A program made the translations under genes and the position numbers. 64,000 nt of DNA from Microbispora sp. NBC_01189 (lineage in GTDB: Bacteria; Actinomycetota; Actinomycetes; Streptosporangiales; Streptosporangiaceae): the NCBI RefSeq assembly GCF_036010665.1, contig NZ_CP108581.1, positions 1,677,501-1,741,500 on the forward strand, written 5' to 3'. The notes below the pieces were generated by a model that saw only the letters and a program-made list of their open reading frames with translations, searched no databases and was not told the origin of the DNA. Positions 51,012 to 60,363 of the stretch are shown here, one piece after another. Positions within the stretch are counted from its first letter, which is position 1; each line of letters opens with the position of its first letter.

Positions 51012-51773
51012 TCACAGCGCGACCAGGCGTCCGCCGCGCCCCTGGAGACGGACAGCGGCCAGGGCGCCGGAGGCCGACGCGACCACGAGTAGCACGCCGC
51101 AGGCCGTCGCCACGGTGTGCGCATCCCCGGCGACGGCGGCGCGCAGGCCCTGGACGGCCCAGTACCCGGGAGAGACCGGCGCCGCGGCGGCGATCCAGCC
51201 CGGCATGGCGCCGAGCGGGACGAGCGCGCCGCCCAGGCTGCTGAGCAGCATGCCGCCGATGTCGTACGCCGCCGACAGTTCGCCCATGCTCCGTACGAGC
51301 ACGCCGAGCAGCGCGCCGATGCCGAGCAGGGTGCAACTCCAGCAGAGCAGGACGCCCAGCAGCGCGAGCGGATGGGGAACGCTCAGATCCAGGACACATA
51401 CGCCGAAGCCGACGATGAGCAGCTGCTGGACCAGCAGAGCGGCGAAGACGGGCACGGCCTTGCCGACGAGCATCTCCGCCGGGTGGAGGGCCGTGCCGCG
51501 CATGCGGTCCCAGGTCCGACCGAGTCGTTCGGTGAGAATCGAGTTGCCCGAGATGCTGAGGGCGAGCAGCGAGAAGGTGACCAGCGTGCCGACGACGGCC
51601 TGTTCCGTGCCCGCGGCCCTTCCCTGTGCGGCCACATAGAGCGGGCGCAGCAGGGTGAGGAAGGCGAGCGGCAGGATCATCCTGCTCAGCAGCGGGCCGG
51701 GCTCCCGCAGCATCAGCAGCAGGTTGTGTCGAACCAGGACACCCGTACGGAACACGGACTCACGCGGCGACAT
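51012..51773 (-). CDS. ABC-2-type transporter permease
   Basis: This 253-residue permease has six transmembrane helices, with LLLMLREPGPLLSRMILPLAFLTLL near the N-terminus, GTLVTFSLLALSISGNSIL, and a final helix ACGVLLVVASASGALAA. It forms the membrane part of an exporter with the ATPase encoded just upstream, overlapping it by 14 bases. The ATG at 51773 is the second of two adjacent starts (a GTG is at 51776). It belongs to the drug- or antibiotic-export type. Confidence 0.88.
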   Translation of the reverse strand: MSPRESVFRTGVLVRHNLLLMLREPGPLLSRMILPLAFLTLLRPLYVAAQGRAAGTEQAVVGTLVTFSLLALSISGNSILTERLGRTWDRMRGTALHPAEMLVGKAVPVFAALLVQQLLIVGFGVCVLDLSVPHPLALLGVLLCWSCTLLGIGALLGVLVRSMGELSAAYDIGGMLLSSLGGALVPLGAMPGWIAAAAPVSPGYWAVQGLRAAVAGDAHTVATACGVLLVVASASGALAAVRLQGRGGRLVAL

Positions 51774-52611
51774 CACGAGCCTTCCCGGCTTCCAGCGCGC
51801 GATAGAGGTCGTCCAGGCCGGGACGGCGTACGTCGACGGACGTGGGCGTGCGGCCCGAGGCGAGCAACGCGGCGAGGTCGGCGCCGGGATCGGTGGTCGG
51901 CAGACGCAGCTCGGGCTCGGCGGGATCGGCGAAGGTCACCCTGAGCTCGCCCGGCAGCCCTCGGGTCAGCTCCTGCTGGGTGCCGCGCGCGACGACCCGA
52001 CCGGCTTGGGCAAGCGCCACGGTCGCATCGAGATCCACGAGCTCCGGCAGGTAGTGCGTGGTGTAGAGGACCGCCGACCCCGCCTCCGCACGGGCCTTGA
52101 CCGCTGCCAGCAGGGCCGAGCGGGTCTCCGGGTCGGCGCCCGCGGTCGGCTCGTCCAGCAGCAGCAGCGGCGGCGAACCCACCATGGCGGTGGCCGCCTG
52201 GACGCGGCGGCGCTGGCCGCCGGACAGGACGCCGACGGGCCGGTCCGCGATCGGGGCGAGGTGAAGCTCGTCCAGGACGCGGGCGATCTCCGTGTCCCGG
52301 CGCCGCCCGCGCAGCCCGGCGAGCCCGGCGAACAGCCGCAGGTTGTCGCGCGCGCTGACGCCGTTGTAGAGCGCGAACTCCTGCGGGGCGACGCCGAGCA
52401 GCCGACGTACGGCACGACCGGAACGGCCTCCTATGCGTACACGGCCCGCATCGGGACGTACGAGCCCGGTGACGACCTCGACGAAGGTCGTCTTGCCCGC
52501 TCCGTTGTGCCCGATCAGGCCGGCGATCTCGCCGGACGCGACCGAGAGGTCGAAGCCGTCGAGCGCGCCACGCCGGCCGTAGCGCTTCACCAACCCCTCC
52601 GCGACGAGCAT
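51760..52611 (-). CDS. ABC transporter ATP-binding protein (DrrA-like)
   Basis: This 283-residue ATPase has Walker A GHNGAGKTT, signature VLSGGQRRRVQAATAM, Walker B LLLLDEPTAGADPETRS, and a C-terminal regulatory tail. It is of the DrrA/CcmA export type. Its start is the ATG at 52611, with GGAGG four bases upstream. It lies divergent to a TetR gene across a region that contains the tandem operator, so TetR should repress it. The substrate is unknown, perhaps a drug or lipid. Confidence 0.93.
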   Translation of the reverse strand: MLVAEGLVKRYGRRGALDGFDLSVASGEIAGLIGHNGAGKTTFVEVVTGLVRPDAGRVRIGGRSGRAVRRLLGVAPQEFALYNGVSARDNLRLFAGLAGLRGRRRDTEIARVLDELHLAPIADRPVGVLSGGQRRRVQAATAMVGSPPLLLLDEPTAGADPETRSALLAAVKARAEAGSAVLYTTHYLPELVDLDATVALAQAGRVVARGTQQELTRGLPGELRVTFADPAEPELRLPTTDPGADLAALLASGRTPTSVDVRRPGLDDLYRALEAGKARDVAA

Positions 52612-52627
52612 CCCGCCTCCATCAGGT

Positions 52628-52657
52628 CTACACCGTATACGTCTACACTGTATACGT
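52628..52657. promoter_or_regulatory. Tandem 15-bp TetR operator
   Basis: CTACACCGTATACGT and CTACACTGTATACGT stand immediately adjacent (52628-52642 and 52643-52657) between divergent starts at 52611 and 52658. Each contains the palindrome GTATAC. TACACT at 52644-52649 would be the -10 of the TetR gene, giving a leaderless GTG start. Confidence 0.82.
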
Positions 52658-53290
52658 GTGAGTGGCAGGAGAGAAGAGATCCTGGACGCGGCGCTGGCGA
52701 TCGCCGACGAGCACGGCATCGGCAAGGTCTCGATGCGCGCGCTGGCCGAGCGTGTCGGAGTGACGCCGATGGCGCTGTATCGGCACGTCAGCGACAAGGC
52801 CGAGCTCCTGGACGGCATGGTCGGCCGGCTTCTCGCCGGGCTCCTGCCGCCGGACGCGGGGAAGGGTCAGGCGTGGCACGAACGGCTCACCGCCCTCGGG
52901 TACGCCGTCCGTGCGATGGCCCGGCGACATCCCTGGGCGGCGGGGCTGCTTTTTTCCCGGCCGGCTGTCACACCGGACGCCGTGCGGGTGGTGGACCTCA
53001 TCTACACCGCGCTTGTCGATGCCGGGGTTCCGGACCGCGAGGTGCCCCGGCTGGAGCGCCTGATCTCCACCTTCGTGATCGGTTTCGCCGCCTCCGAGGC
53101 CTCCGGCCGATTCGGCACCGGCTCCCTCGATCCGCGCGGCCGCCGCGGCCGGCTGCCCGAGGGCGAGCTGCCCGGCCACGGCAGGCTCGCGCCGTGGCTT
53201 GACCTGCCCTGGGACCTCGACACGGAGTTCGAGGCCGACCTGGACGACCTGCTGCGTCTGATCAAGGCGGTCGCGGGCGGGCACAGCTGA
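52658..53290 (+). CDS. TetR-family transcriptional regulator
   Basis: This 210-residue repressor has an N-terminal helix-turn-helix, REEILDAALAIADEHGIGKV then SMRALAERVGVTPMALYRHV, and a ligand-binding C-terminal domain typical of the TetR_C type with RHPWAAGLLFSRPAV. It probably regulates the divergent ABC exporter and itself through the tandem 15-bp repeat. I chose the GTG at 52658; with TACACT as -10, the transcript would be leaderless. The ligand is unknown. Confidence 0.93.
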   Translation: MSGRREEILDAALAIADEHGIGKVSMRALAERVGVTPMALYRHVSDKAELLDGMVGRLLAGLLPPDAGKGQAWHERLTALGYAVRAMARRHPWAAGLLFSRPAVTPDAVRVVDLIYTALVDAGVPDREVPRLERLISTFVIGFAASEASGRFGTGSLDPRGRRGRLPEGELPGHGRLAPWLDLPWDLDTEFEADLDDLLRLIKAVAGGHS

Positions 53291-53291
53291 T

Positions 53292-53320
53292 CGGGGCACG
53301 ACTGACCGGGGCACGACTGA
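53292..53320. repeat. Tandem 14-base repeat, period 15
   Basis: CGGGGCACGACTGA occurs twice directly after the TetR stop, in the 90-base gap before the convergent adnB gene. No function is evident. Confidence 0.85.
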
Positions 53321-53380
53321 GTGGGGGGCTCCCGCGCGTGAAAGCCTCGTGATCCGGCGACGACCGGCGGCTTCCCCGGG

Positions 53381-56300
53381 TCACTCCTCGGGAACCCGCT
53401 GAATGAAGGTGGTGAGGCCGTCCGCGTCGAGCAGGTCCACGGGGCGGATGGTCTCGTTCGAGCGGACGTAGTGGAAGGCCGCCCCCACCTGCTCCAACGG
53501 CACCCCGGCGAGCGCGGCCCAGGCCACCCGGTACGCCGCGAGCTGCACCGACGCGGTGTCGGCGGCCCGGCCGTGCGGCCGTTCGCCGGTCTTCCAGTCG
53601 ACCACCACATAGCCGTCGCGCTCGCGGAAGACGGCGTCCATCCGCCCGCGCACCAGCCGGTCGCCGATCATCGTCTCGAACGGGACCTCCAGGTCGACCG
53701 GCTCCCGTACGGCCCACTCGCTCTCCTCGAACCGCTCCTGCAGCTCGGCGAGCTGCACGTCGGTCTCCGACAGCTCGTCGGCGGCACCCGGCAGCTCAAG
53801 GTCGTCGATCAGGCGTTGCTGGCCCCAGCGCGACTCCAGCCACCGGTGGAAGGTGGTGCCCCTCCGGGCCAGCGGGGCGGGCCTGCGCGGCACCGGCCGC
53901 CGCACCTGCCGGGCGAACGCCGCCGGGTCCTGGGCCAGCGTCACCAGCGACGACACCGACAGCCGCGACGGCAGCTCCACCACCGCGCCGGCCCGCCGGC
54001 GGTTCGTCTCGCGCTCGCGCAGCAGCAGCTCGGTGTCGCGGGCCCAGGCCCGCATCCGCTCCCATTCCCATGTGCTGAGCAGGATGTGGTCGTCGCCCGC
54101 CACGGCAGTGGCCCCGGCCAACGCCTCCTCGACGAGGCGAGCGCCGTCCTCGACCGCGGGAGGCACCTGGATGGACGGCCACTCGGCCGAGGCGGGCGCG
54201 GCGAGCAGGGGGTTCACGGCGTCGTCCGTGTCCTCCGCCTCGTCGGCCCAGCCCGCGACCTCGGCGCCGGCGTCCCGGATCTCCCGCAGGAAGCGGGACG
54301 GCGCGAGTGGCTTGGACGAGGTGCCCCAGCGGTAGCCGCTGGCGATCAGCAGGTAATGCGCCCGGGTCACGGCGACGTACGCCAGGCGCCGCTCCTCCAT
54401 CAGGTCGCGGTCGCGGCAGCGCTCGTCGAAGTCGGCCAGCGCCTCCTTGTCGAGTCCGGCCAGCGCGGGGAGGTCGGAGACGTCGCCGCGCAGGGGGTAG
54501 GGCAGCTTGCGGCAGTTCTCCGTCCAGCGTGAGTTCGTCACCGGCGCCGCCGGGAACAGCGTGCCCTTCGTCGGCGCCCCGTCCTTCGTCGTGAGCTCCG
54601 ACAGCCCCGGCACGATCACGACCGGCCACTCCAGGCCCTTCGACGCGTGCACGGTCATCAGCTTGACCGTGTTGCTGTCGCCGACGCGCCCCGCGTCCAG
54701 CCCGAACTCCTCGGCCTCCGCCGCCTTGAGGTACGCCAGGAACGCGCCGAGCGTCGCGTCCTCGGAGTCGCCGGCGAACCGGGCGGCGGCGTCGAGGAAG
54801 GCGTCCAGCTCGGCCCGGGCGGCCAGCGGGCTTCCGCCGTGAGCGGCCACCTCGACGTCGAGGCCGAGCCGCCGCTCCACCTCGCTGACGAGGTCGGGCA
54901 GCGGCTGCCCGGCGCGGGAGCGCAGGATGCGCAGCTCGCGGGCGAGCGCGGGCAGCCGTTCCCGTGCGGCCGGGGAGAAGTCCTTCAGCCAGTCAGGCCG
55001 GTCCGGCAGCTCGTCCAGCGCGTCGACCAGGCTCCCGCGCTCCTCGGCGAGATCGGCGACGACCTGGTCGAGCGGGTCCTCCGGTCGCGGGCCGCCCCGG
55101 CCTCGGCGAAGCTCATCGTTCAGCTCGCGGGCCTTGTCACCGAGTAGCTTCAGATCGGCCGGCCCGATCCGCCAGCGTGGCCCGGCCAGCAGCCGGACCA
55201 GCGCGTCACCGGCGGTGGGGTCGTAGAGGACCCGCAGCGTCGCCACGATGTCGGCGACCTCGGGTACGGTCAGCAGGCCCCCGAGCCCGACGACCTCGAC
55301 GGGGATCTTCCGGTGCTCCAGCGCCCGGCGCAGCGCGGGGAACTGGGACCGCTTGCGGGCCAGGATCGCGACGTCCTGCGGCCGCAGGACGGGACCGCGC
55401 TTGGTCCGCTCGTTCTCGCTCCAGGGCAGGCCGTCGGGGGCGTGCCCGGTCCCGAGCAGGTCCCCGATCTGTCGGGCGATCCACTTCGCCTCGTCCTCGG
55501 CCGTACGGTGGAACGCGCACCGCACCCGCCCGCGGCCCGCTCGGTTGCCGCCCGGGACCAGCACCGGGACCTGCCGAGCCTCCCGCCGCAACGGCACCTG
55601 GATCCGGGCCGCCACGTCGAGCACGCGCTCACCGTTACGGAAGCTGACCGACAGCTGCCGCACCGGCGCGGGCTCCCCGGACGGTGCAGGGAAGTCGTGG
55701 GGGAACCGGGACAGGTTGCCGGCCGACGCGCCGCGCCAGCCGTAGATCGACTGGCAGGGGTCACCCACGGCCGTCACCGGGTGGCCTCCGCCGTACAGGG
55801 AGCGCAGCAGCACGAGCTGGGCGTGGCTGGTGTCCTGGTACTCGTCCAGCAGCACGACCGCGAACCGGGACCGCTCCGACGCCCCGACCTCGGCGTGCCG
55901 GGAGGCGATCCGCGCGGCCAGCGCCATCTGGTCGCCGTAGTCGATGACCTCCCGGGAGCGTTTCAGCCGCTCGTACGCCTCGACCATCGGCAGCAGTTGC
56001 TCCCGCACCGCCTGGGTGTCCACCGGTTTGCGCTGGTCCTTGGTAATTCGCCCGGTGAGCGCGGCCAGGCCCTCGCGCAGCCGGTCGCCGACCTCACGCA
56101 CCTTCTCGGGGCCGCACAGATGTTCGGCCATCTCCCCGGCCAGCTCCAGCACCGCGGCCGTGACGGTGGTGGGGGCGTAGTCGACCCGGTCCATCGGCCC
56201 GTCGTACTGTCCGACCACCCGCGCCGCCATCTGCCAGGCGACGGCGGGTGTGACGAGCCGCATGGTGGGCTCCAGCCCCTCCCGCAGCGCGTGGTCGGTC

Positions 56301-56671
56301 ACCAGCCGGGCCGCGTACGCGTGGTAGGTCGAGATCGTCGGCTCGGACTCCAGCACCTGCGGGTCCTCGACGATGCCGGCCTCCGCCAGCCCGGCCAGCC
56401 GCTGACGTACCCGCTCGGCGAGCTCGGCGGCGGCCTTGCGGGTGAAGGTGAGGCCGAGGATCTGGTCGGGCCTGGCCACGCCGTTGGCCACCAGCCAGAC
56501 CACCCGTCCGGCCATCGTCTCGCTCTTGCCGGACCCCGCCCCCGCCACGACCACCATCGGCTCCGTCGGCGCCTCGATGACCGCCGCCTGCTCGGCGGTG
56601 GGAGTGCGGATGTCCAGCCGTTCGGCGAGCTCCCCCGGCGACACCACCGGGTTGCGCTTCGCGGTCAGCAC
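53381..56671 (-). CDS. adnB: Helicase-nuclease subunit AdnB
   Basis: This 1096-residue protein is the B subunit of the AdnAB DNA end-resection motor-nuclease. The helicase half has Walker A VVAGAGSGKSETMAG, motif II VLLDEYQDTSHAQ, motif III GDPCQSIYGWRGAS and MTVHASKGLEWPVV. The C-terminal RecB-like nuclease shows RRGTTFHRWLESRW, GRMDAVFRERDGYVVVDWKTG and LAAYRVAWAAL, the D and K of the active site. I chose the GTG at 56671, overlapping adnA by seven bases; the frame continues upstream but is adnA in another frame. Its place next to adnA matches Rv3201c. Confidence 0.94.
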   Translation of the reverse strand: MLTAKRNPVVSPGELAERLDIRTPTAEQAAVIEAPTEPMVVVAGAGSGKSETMAGRVVWLVANGVARPDQILGLTFTRKAAAELAERVRQRLAGLAEAGIVEDPQVLESEPTISTYHAYAARLVTDHALREGLEPTMRLVTPAVAWQMAARVVGQYDGPMDRVDYAPTTVTAAVLELAGEMAEHLCGPEKVREVGDRLREGLAALTGRITKDQRKPVDTQAVREQLLPMVEAYERLKRSREVIDYGDQMALAARIASRHAEVGASERSRFAVVLLDEYQDTSHAQLVLLRSLYGGGHPVTAVGDPCQSIYGWRGASAGNLSRFPHDFPAPSGEPAPVRQLSVSFRNGERVLDVAARIQVPLRREARQVPVLVPGGNRAGRGRVRCAFHRTAEDEAKWIARQIGDLLGTGHAPDGLPWSENERTKRGPVLRPQDVAILARKRSQFPALRRALEHRKIPVEVVGLGGLLTVPEVADIVATLRVLYDPTAGDALVRLLAGPRWRIGPADLKLLGDKARELNDELRRGRGGPRPEDPLDQVVADLAEERGSLVDALDELPDRPDWLKDFSPAARERLPALARELRILRSRAGQPLPDLVSEVERRLGLDVEVAAHGGSPLAARAELDAFLDAAARFAGDSEDATLGAFLAYLKAAEAEEFGLDAGRVGDSNTVKLMTVHASKGLEWPVVIVPGLSELTTKDGAPTKGTLFPAAPVTNSRWTENCRKLPYPLRGDVSDLPALAGLDKEALADFDERCRDRDLMEERRLAYVAVTRAHYLLIASGYRWGTSSKPLAPSRFLREIRDAGAEVAGWADEAEDTDDAVNPLLAAPASAEWPSIQVPPAVEDGARLVEEALAGATAVAGDDHILLSTWEWERMRAWARDTELLLRERETNRRRAGAVVELPSRLSVSSLVTLAQDPAAFARQVRRPVPRRPAPLARRGTTFHRWLESRWGQQRLIDDLELPGAADELSETDVQLAELQERFEESEWAVREPVDLEVPFETMIGDRLVRGRMDAVFRERDGYVVVDWKTGERPHGRAADTASVQLAAYRVAWAALAGVPLEQVGAAFHYVRSNETIRPVDLLDADGLTTFIQRVPEE

Positions 56672-59600
56672 ACCTGGCCCCCCTTGTCGTCCACCGGGCA
56701 GGCGATCCTGGCCGCGCACGTGCGGCAGCCGTCGTTGACCGTGGCCTGGAACACCTTCGCCGACATGCCCTTCGCCACGGTCTCCACCAGGTTCTCGGCC
56801 CACTTGGGCTCCGGGTCGTCCGCGAGCGCCCCCTGCACCTGCTCCCTGGCCCCCTTGGTGCCCGCCGCCTTGCCCACGTGCAGGAGCGAGGCGCCGCCCG
56901 GCTCGGTCAGGCCGAGCCTCTCGAACGCCTTCAGCGTCGTGGCGAGCTGGTACACCCCGAGCTGCGGGTGCCGGTCGATCTCGCCGTCCTTGGGCTTGGA
57001 GGCGCCGGTCTTGATGTCCACGATGACCGCCCGGCCGTTCCCGTCGCGCTCGACCCGGTCGACCCGGCCCTTGATGCGTACGCCGATCTCCGGCATCTCG
57101 ACGGTGAACGCCTCCTCGGCCCTGATGAGATCGCGGTCGTTGTTCTTGTGCCACTGCACGAACCGGTCGACCATCTGCTCGGCGACGAGGCGCTGCTTGC
57201 GGTTGAACCACACGCCGCCGAAGTCCAGTTGGTCCCAGACGTCGTCCAGCCGCCCGAACAGGTCGCTGCCGTCCTGTGTCGCCAGCACGGCGATCGCGTG
57301 GACCACGGTCCCGAGGCTCTGGACGACGCTGGTGTCGCGCGCACCCACCGCCGTCTCCAGCATCCACCGCAGCCCGCACTTGGTGAAGCTCTCCACCGCA
57401 GAGGGCGAGATCTGCACCACGTCGCCCGGCCAGCCGAGCGGCCGGTCGTCGCTGATCGGCGTCAGCGCGTACCACTCGCCGGGGCTCGCGCCGGGCACGC
57501 CCGCCTGCGCCAGCCGGGCGAGGTGCGCGGCGGCGGCCCGGCGCAGCGGCTCGGGCCTCTCGATGTCGCACACGACGGAACGCAGGTCCGCCACGAGCGC
57601 GGACATGCTCAGCCACCGGGCCCGGTCGTCGGTGGTGGCCGGGGCGATCCCCCGCGGCAGCAGTTCGGTGAGGAAGCGGGAGGGCCGTTCGTCGGTGTCC
57701 TCGCCGCCGACGGCGGTGACGACGAGCCTCCTGCGGGCGCGGGTCGCCGCGACGTAGAACAGCCGCCGCTCCTCGGCGAGCAGCTTGGAGGTGATGGTCG
57801 CGGCCGTCACCTTCTCGGTGGCCGCCTCGGAGCCCGAAACGAGTTCGACGAGGGCCTCGGTGCCAAGGAGCGACCCGCGCAGGCGCAGGTCGGGCCACAG
57901 GCCCTCCTGCACGCCCGCGACCACCACCACGTCCCACTCCAGGCCCTTGGACCGGTGCGCGGTCAGGATCCGTACGGCCTCACCCTCGGGGGCCGACTCG
58001 GCCAGCGAGTCACCGGCGATCTCCTGGGACGTCAGGTCGTCGAGGAACACCTCGACCCCGGCCTTGGGCAGCCGGTCGGCGAAGCGGGCCACATGGTCGA
58101 ACAGGGCGACGACGGCGTCGAGGTCCCGGTCGGCCTGGGCGCCCCGCGCCCCGCCCGCGAGGCTGGCCTCGCTCCAGCGCTCCGCGAGCCCGCTGGCCTG
58201 CCAGATCTCCCACAGGGCCTCCTCCGCGCCCCGGCCGTGCCGTACGGCGTCGCGGGCGGTCGCGAGGAGCCGGGCGAGGCGTTCCGCCGGGACCGCGACG
58301 TGCGGCTCGACCCCGGTCAGCTCCCGGGCGTCGCACAGCGCCGCGACGAGCAGCTCGTCCGACGAGCGCGGGGTGAAGGGCCGCGCCGACCGGCCTGCCT
58401 CCGCCGTGGTCGCCTCCCCCGTGGTCGCCTCTGCCTTGGCGGCCTCCGCGGCGATGACCTCGTGCTCGGCGATCCGCAGGGCGCGGCGCAGGCGGCGTAC
58501 GCCGATCATGTCGGTGCCGCCGAGCGGACCGGTCAGCAGTTCCTCGGCGGTCGCCACGTCGAGCGCGTCGGGCACACCGGGGGCGGCAGGCGCGGCACGG
58601 CGAGCCTCAAGCGAGACGGCGACCCGCAGCAGCGTGATCAGCGGCCGTACGCCGGACTCCTGCACGAGCGGCAGTTCGTCGCCCGCGACCACGACCGGCA
58701 CCCCGGCCGACATCAGCGCCCGCCGCAGCAGTGGCATCTGCCGTGTGGCGCTGCGCACGAGGACCGCCATGCGCGACCACGGCACCCCGTCGAGCAGGTG
58801 GGCCCGGCGGAGCGTGTCGGCCACCACCGCGGCCTCCTGGCTGACGCTGTCGGCCAGCAGGACCCTGAGCTCGCCCGGGTCCGCGTCCCCGACCGGGATC
58901 AGGTCGCGGTGCCCGCCGGCCCTGTTGTCATGACCCGGTACGGCGGGCAGGCGGGAGGCGGCGCGGCGAGAGGCCTCCAGCAGGGCCGGGCCGCTGCGGC
59001 GGCACACGCGCAGCGCGACCACCGGCACGTCGCGGCCGTCCCGGGCCGGGAACCGCTCGGGGAACCGCAGGATGCCCTGCACGTCGGCGCCGCGGAAGCC
59101 GTAGATGGACTGGTCGGGGTCGCCCACGGCGATGAGGTCGCGGCCGTCCCCGGCGAGCTGCCTGAGCAGGAACTCCTGCGCCGGGTCGGTGTCCTGGTAC
59201 TCGTCCACGAGCACGACGTCGTAGGCCGCCCGCTCGCGCTCCCGCACCTCCCCGTCGGTCAGCAGGCCGGCCGCCTCCCGGATCAGCTCCGAGTAGTCCA
59301 GCGCGGGCACGGGATCGAGGTCGAACCGGTCCTGGTAGCGGCCGGAGAACAGCCCGGCGGCCTCCCAGTCGGCCCTGCCGTGCTCGCGGCCCAGCCTGAC
59401 CATGTCCGCGCCGTCCAGCCCACGCTCGGCGGCCCGGGACAGGAAGTCGCGCAGCTCCTCGGCGAACCCCCGGGTCTTGAGCAGCTCGCGCATGTCGGGG
59501 GGCCAGTGCCGCGCGCCGTCCTCCAGCTCGCCGTGCAGCAGCCGACGGACTTCCAGCAACTGCTCGGGACCGGTCAGCAGGCGCGGCGGCGGGCCACCGG

Positions 59601-59949
59601 CCAGCACCGCCTCCCGCCGCAGCAGCGCGTACGCGTAGCTGTGGAAGGTGAGGGCCAGCGGGGTCCTGGTGGTCCGGCGCATCCGGGCGGTGATCCGCTC
59701 GCGCAGCTCCCCGGCGGCCTTGCGGCTGAACGTGAGCACCAGCACCCGTTCGGGATCCACGCCCCGCCGTTCGACCCGGTCGACGACGGTCTCCACTATC
59801 GTCGTGGTCTTTCCGGTCCCCGGGCCGGCGAGCACGAGCAGCGGCCCGCTCTCGTGCTCGACGACGGCCCTCTGGTGCTCGTCCAGCACGGGAGCAGCGC
59901 GCCGTCCCACGCCCCCACGCCGCACCAGCCGGTAGTTCTGACCACTCAC
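56665..59949 (-). CDS. adnA: Helicase-nuclease subunit AdnA
   Basis: This approximately 1094-residue subunit partners AdnB in double-strand-break end resection. The helicase half has LVLAGPGTGKTTTIVE, VVLVDEYQDTDPAQEF, GDPDQSIYGFRGADV and LTAHRSKGLEWDVVVV. The nuclease half has IKGRVDRVERDGNGRAVIVD and IKTG. Four cysteines, one in SFTKCGLRWML and three in GCRTCAARIACP, are placed like an AddB-type iron-sulfur staple. I chose the GTG at 59949; an earlier GTG at 59964 would add five residues. The position matches Rv3202c. Confidence 0.92.
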   Translation of the reverse strand: MSGQNYRLVRRGGVGRRAAPVLDEHQRAVVEHESGPLLVLAGPGTGKTTTIVETVVDRVERRGVDPERVLVLTFSRKAAGELRERITARMRRTTRTPLALTFHSYAYALLRREAVLAGGPPPRLLTGPEQLLEVRRLLHGELEDGARHWPPDMRELLKTRGFAEELRDFLSRAAERGLDGADMVRLGREHGRADWEAAGLFSGRYQDRFDLDPVPALDYSELIREAAGLLTDGEVRERERAAYDVVLVDEYQDTDPAQEFLLRQLAGDGRDLIAVGDPDQSIYGFRGADVQGILRFPERFPARDGRDVPVVALRVCRRSGPALLEASRRAASRLPAVPGHDNRAGGHRDLIPVGDADPGELRVLLADSVSQEAAVVADTLRRAHLLDGVPWSRMAVLVRSATRQMPLLRRALMSAGVPVVVAGDELPLVQESGVRPLITLLRVAVSLEARRAAPAAPGVPDALDVATAEELLTGPLGGTDMIGVRRLRRALRIAEHEVIAAEAAKAEATTGEATTAEAGRSARPFTPRSSDELLVAALCDARELTGVEPHVAVPAERLARLLATARDAVRHGRGAEEALWEIWQASGLAERWSEASLAGGARGAQADRDLDAVVALFDHVARFADRLPKAGVEVFLDDLTSQEIAGDSLAESAPEGEAVRILTAHRSKGLEWDVVVVAGVQEGLWPDLRLRGSLLGTEALVELVSGSEAATEKVTAATITSKLLAEERRLFYVAATRARRRLVVTAVGGEDTDERPSRFLTELLPRGIAPATTDDRARWLSMSALVADLRSVVCDIERPEPLRRAAAAHLARLAQAGVPGASPGEWYALTPISDDRPLGWPGDVVQISPSAVESFTKCGLRWMLETAVGARDTSVVQSLGTVVHAIAVLATQDGSDLFGRLDDVWDQLDFGGVWFNRKQRLVAEQMVDRFVQWHKNNDRDLIRAEEAFTVEMPEIGVRIKGRVDRVERDGNGRAVIVDIKTGASKPKDGEIDRHPQLGVYQLATTLKAFERLGLTEPGGASLLHVGKAAGTKGAREQVQGALADDPEPKWAENLVETVAKGMSAKVFQATVNDGCRTCAARIACPVDDKGGQVC

Positions 59950-60099
59950 AACACAGCATTCCACCAGATCCCCGCGGCAGATCGTGCCCGAATGCCCAGT
60001 ACAGCGCTATCCGGTCTCACCTGGCGCCCGGAAATCCCATGGTCATCAGCCCAGGCCACCCGCCCAGGGCCCGGGAACCGCGCGAGGCGCGGGCTGTGG

Positions 60100-60309
60100 T
60101 CAGATGTCGAACTCGCCGCTCCGCACACCGGCGATGAAGGCGCTCCACTCCTGTGGCGTGAAGGTCAGGACCGGCCCCGATCGATCCTTGCTGTCCCGCA
60201 CCGCCACCAGCCCACGCAGGTTCGTCGCCACCTCGACGCAGTCGTTTCCGCTGCCGCTGAAGCTGGACTTGTGGAACTCAGCGCCGGACAGATCAGGAGC
60301 AGCAGGCAT
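60100..60309 (-). CDS. DUF397 protein
   Basis: This 69-residue protein is a typical DUF397: GAEFHKSSFSGSGNDCVEVA, VRDSKDRSGPVLTFTPQEWSAFIAGVRSGEFD. In actinomycetes DUF397 proteins usually lie next to an XRE regulator and act as its partner or anti-regulator. None is adjacent here; the upstream neighbour is a GntR regulator. The ATG at 60309 follows GGAGAG. It lies 54 bases downstream of the GntR gene. Confidence 0.93.
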   Translation of the reverse strand: MPAAPDLSGAEFHKSSFSGSGNDCVEVATNLRGLVAVRDSKDRSGPVLTFTPQEWSAFIAGVRSGEFDI

Positions 60310-60363
60310 GGTCTCTCCTCACAGCGGTGATGACGCAACAGACTTGGCCGGTTCGTCGCAGGA

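Noticed and set aside
56878-60330. Plus-strand frame of 1150 codons across adnA
   Set aside because: It is the antisense frame of a well-supported helicase gene, made possible by GC bias.
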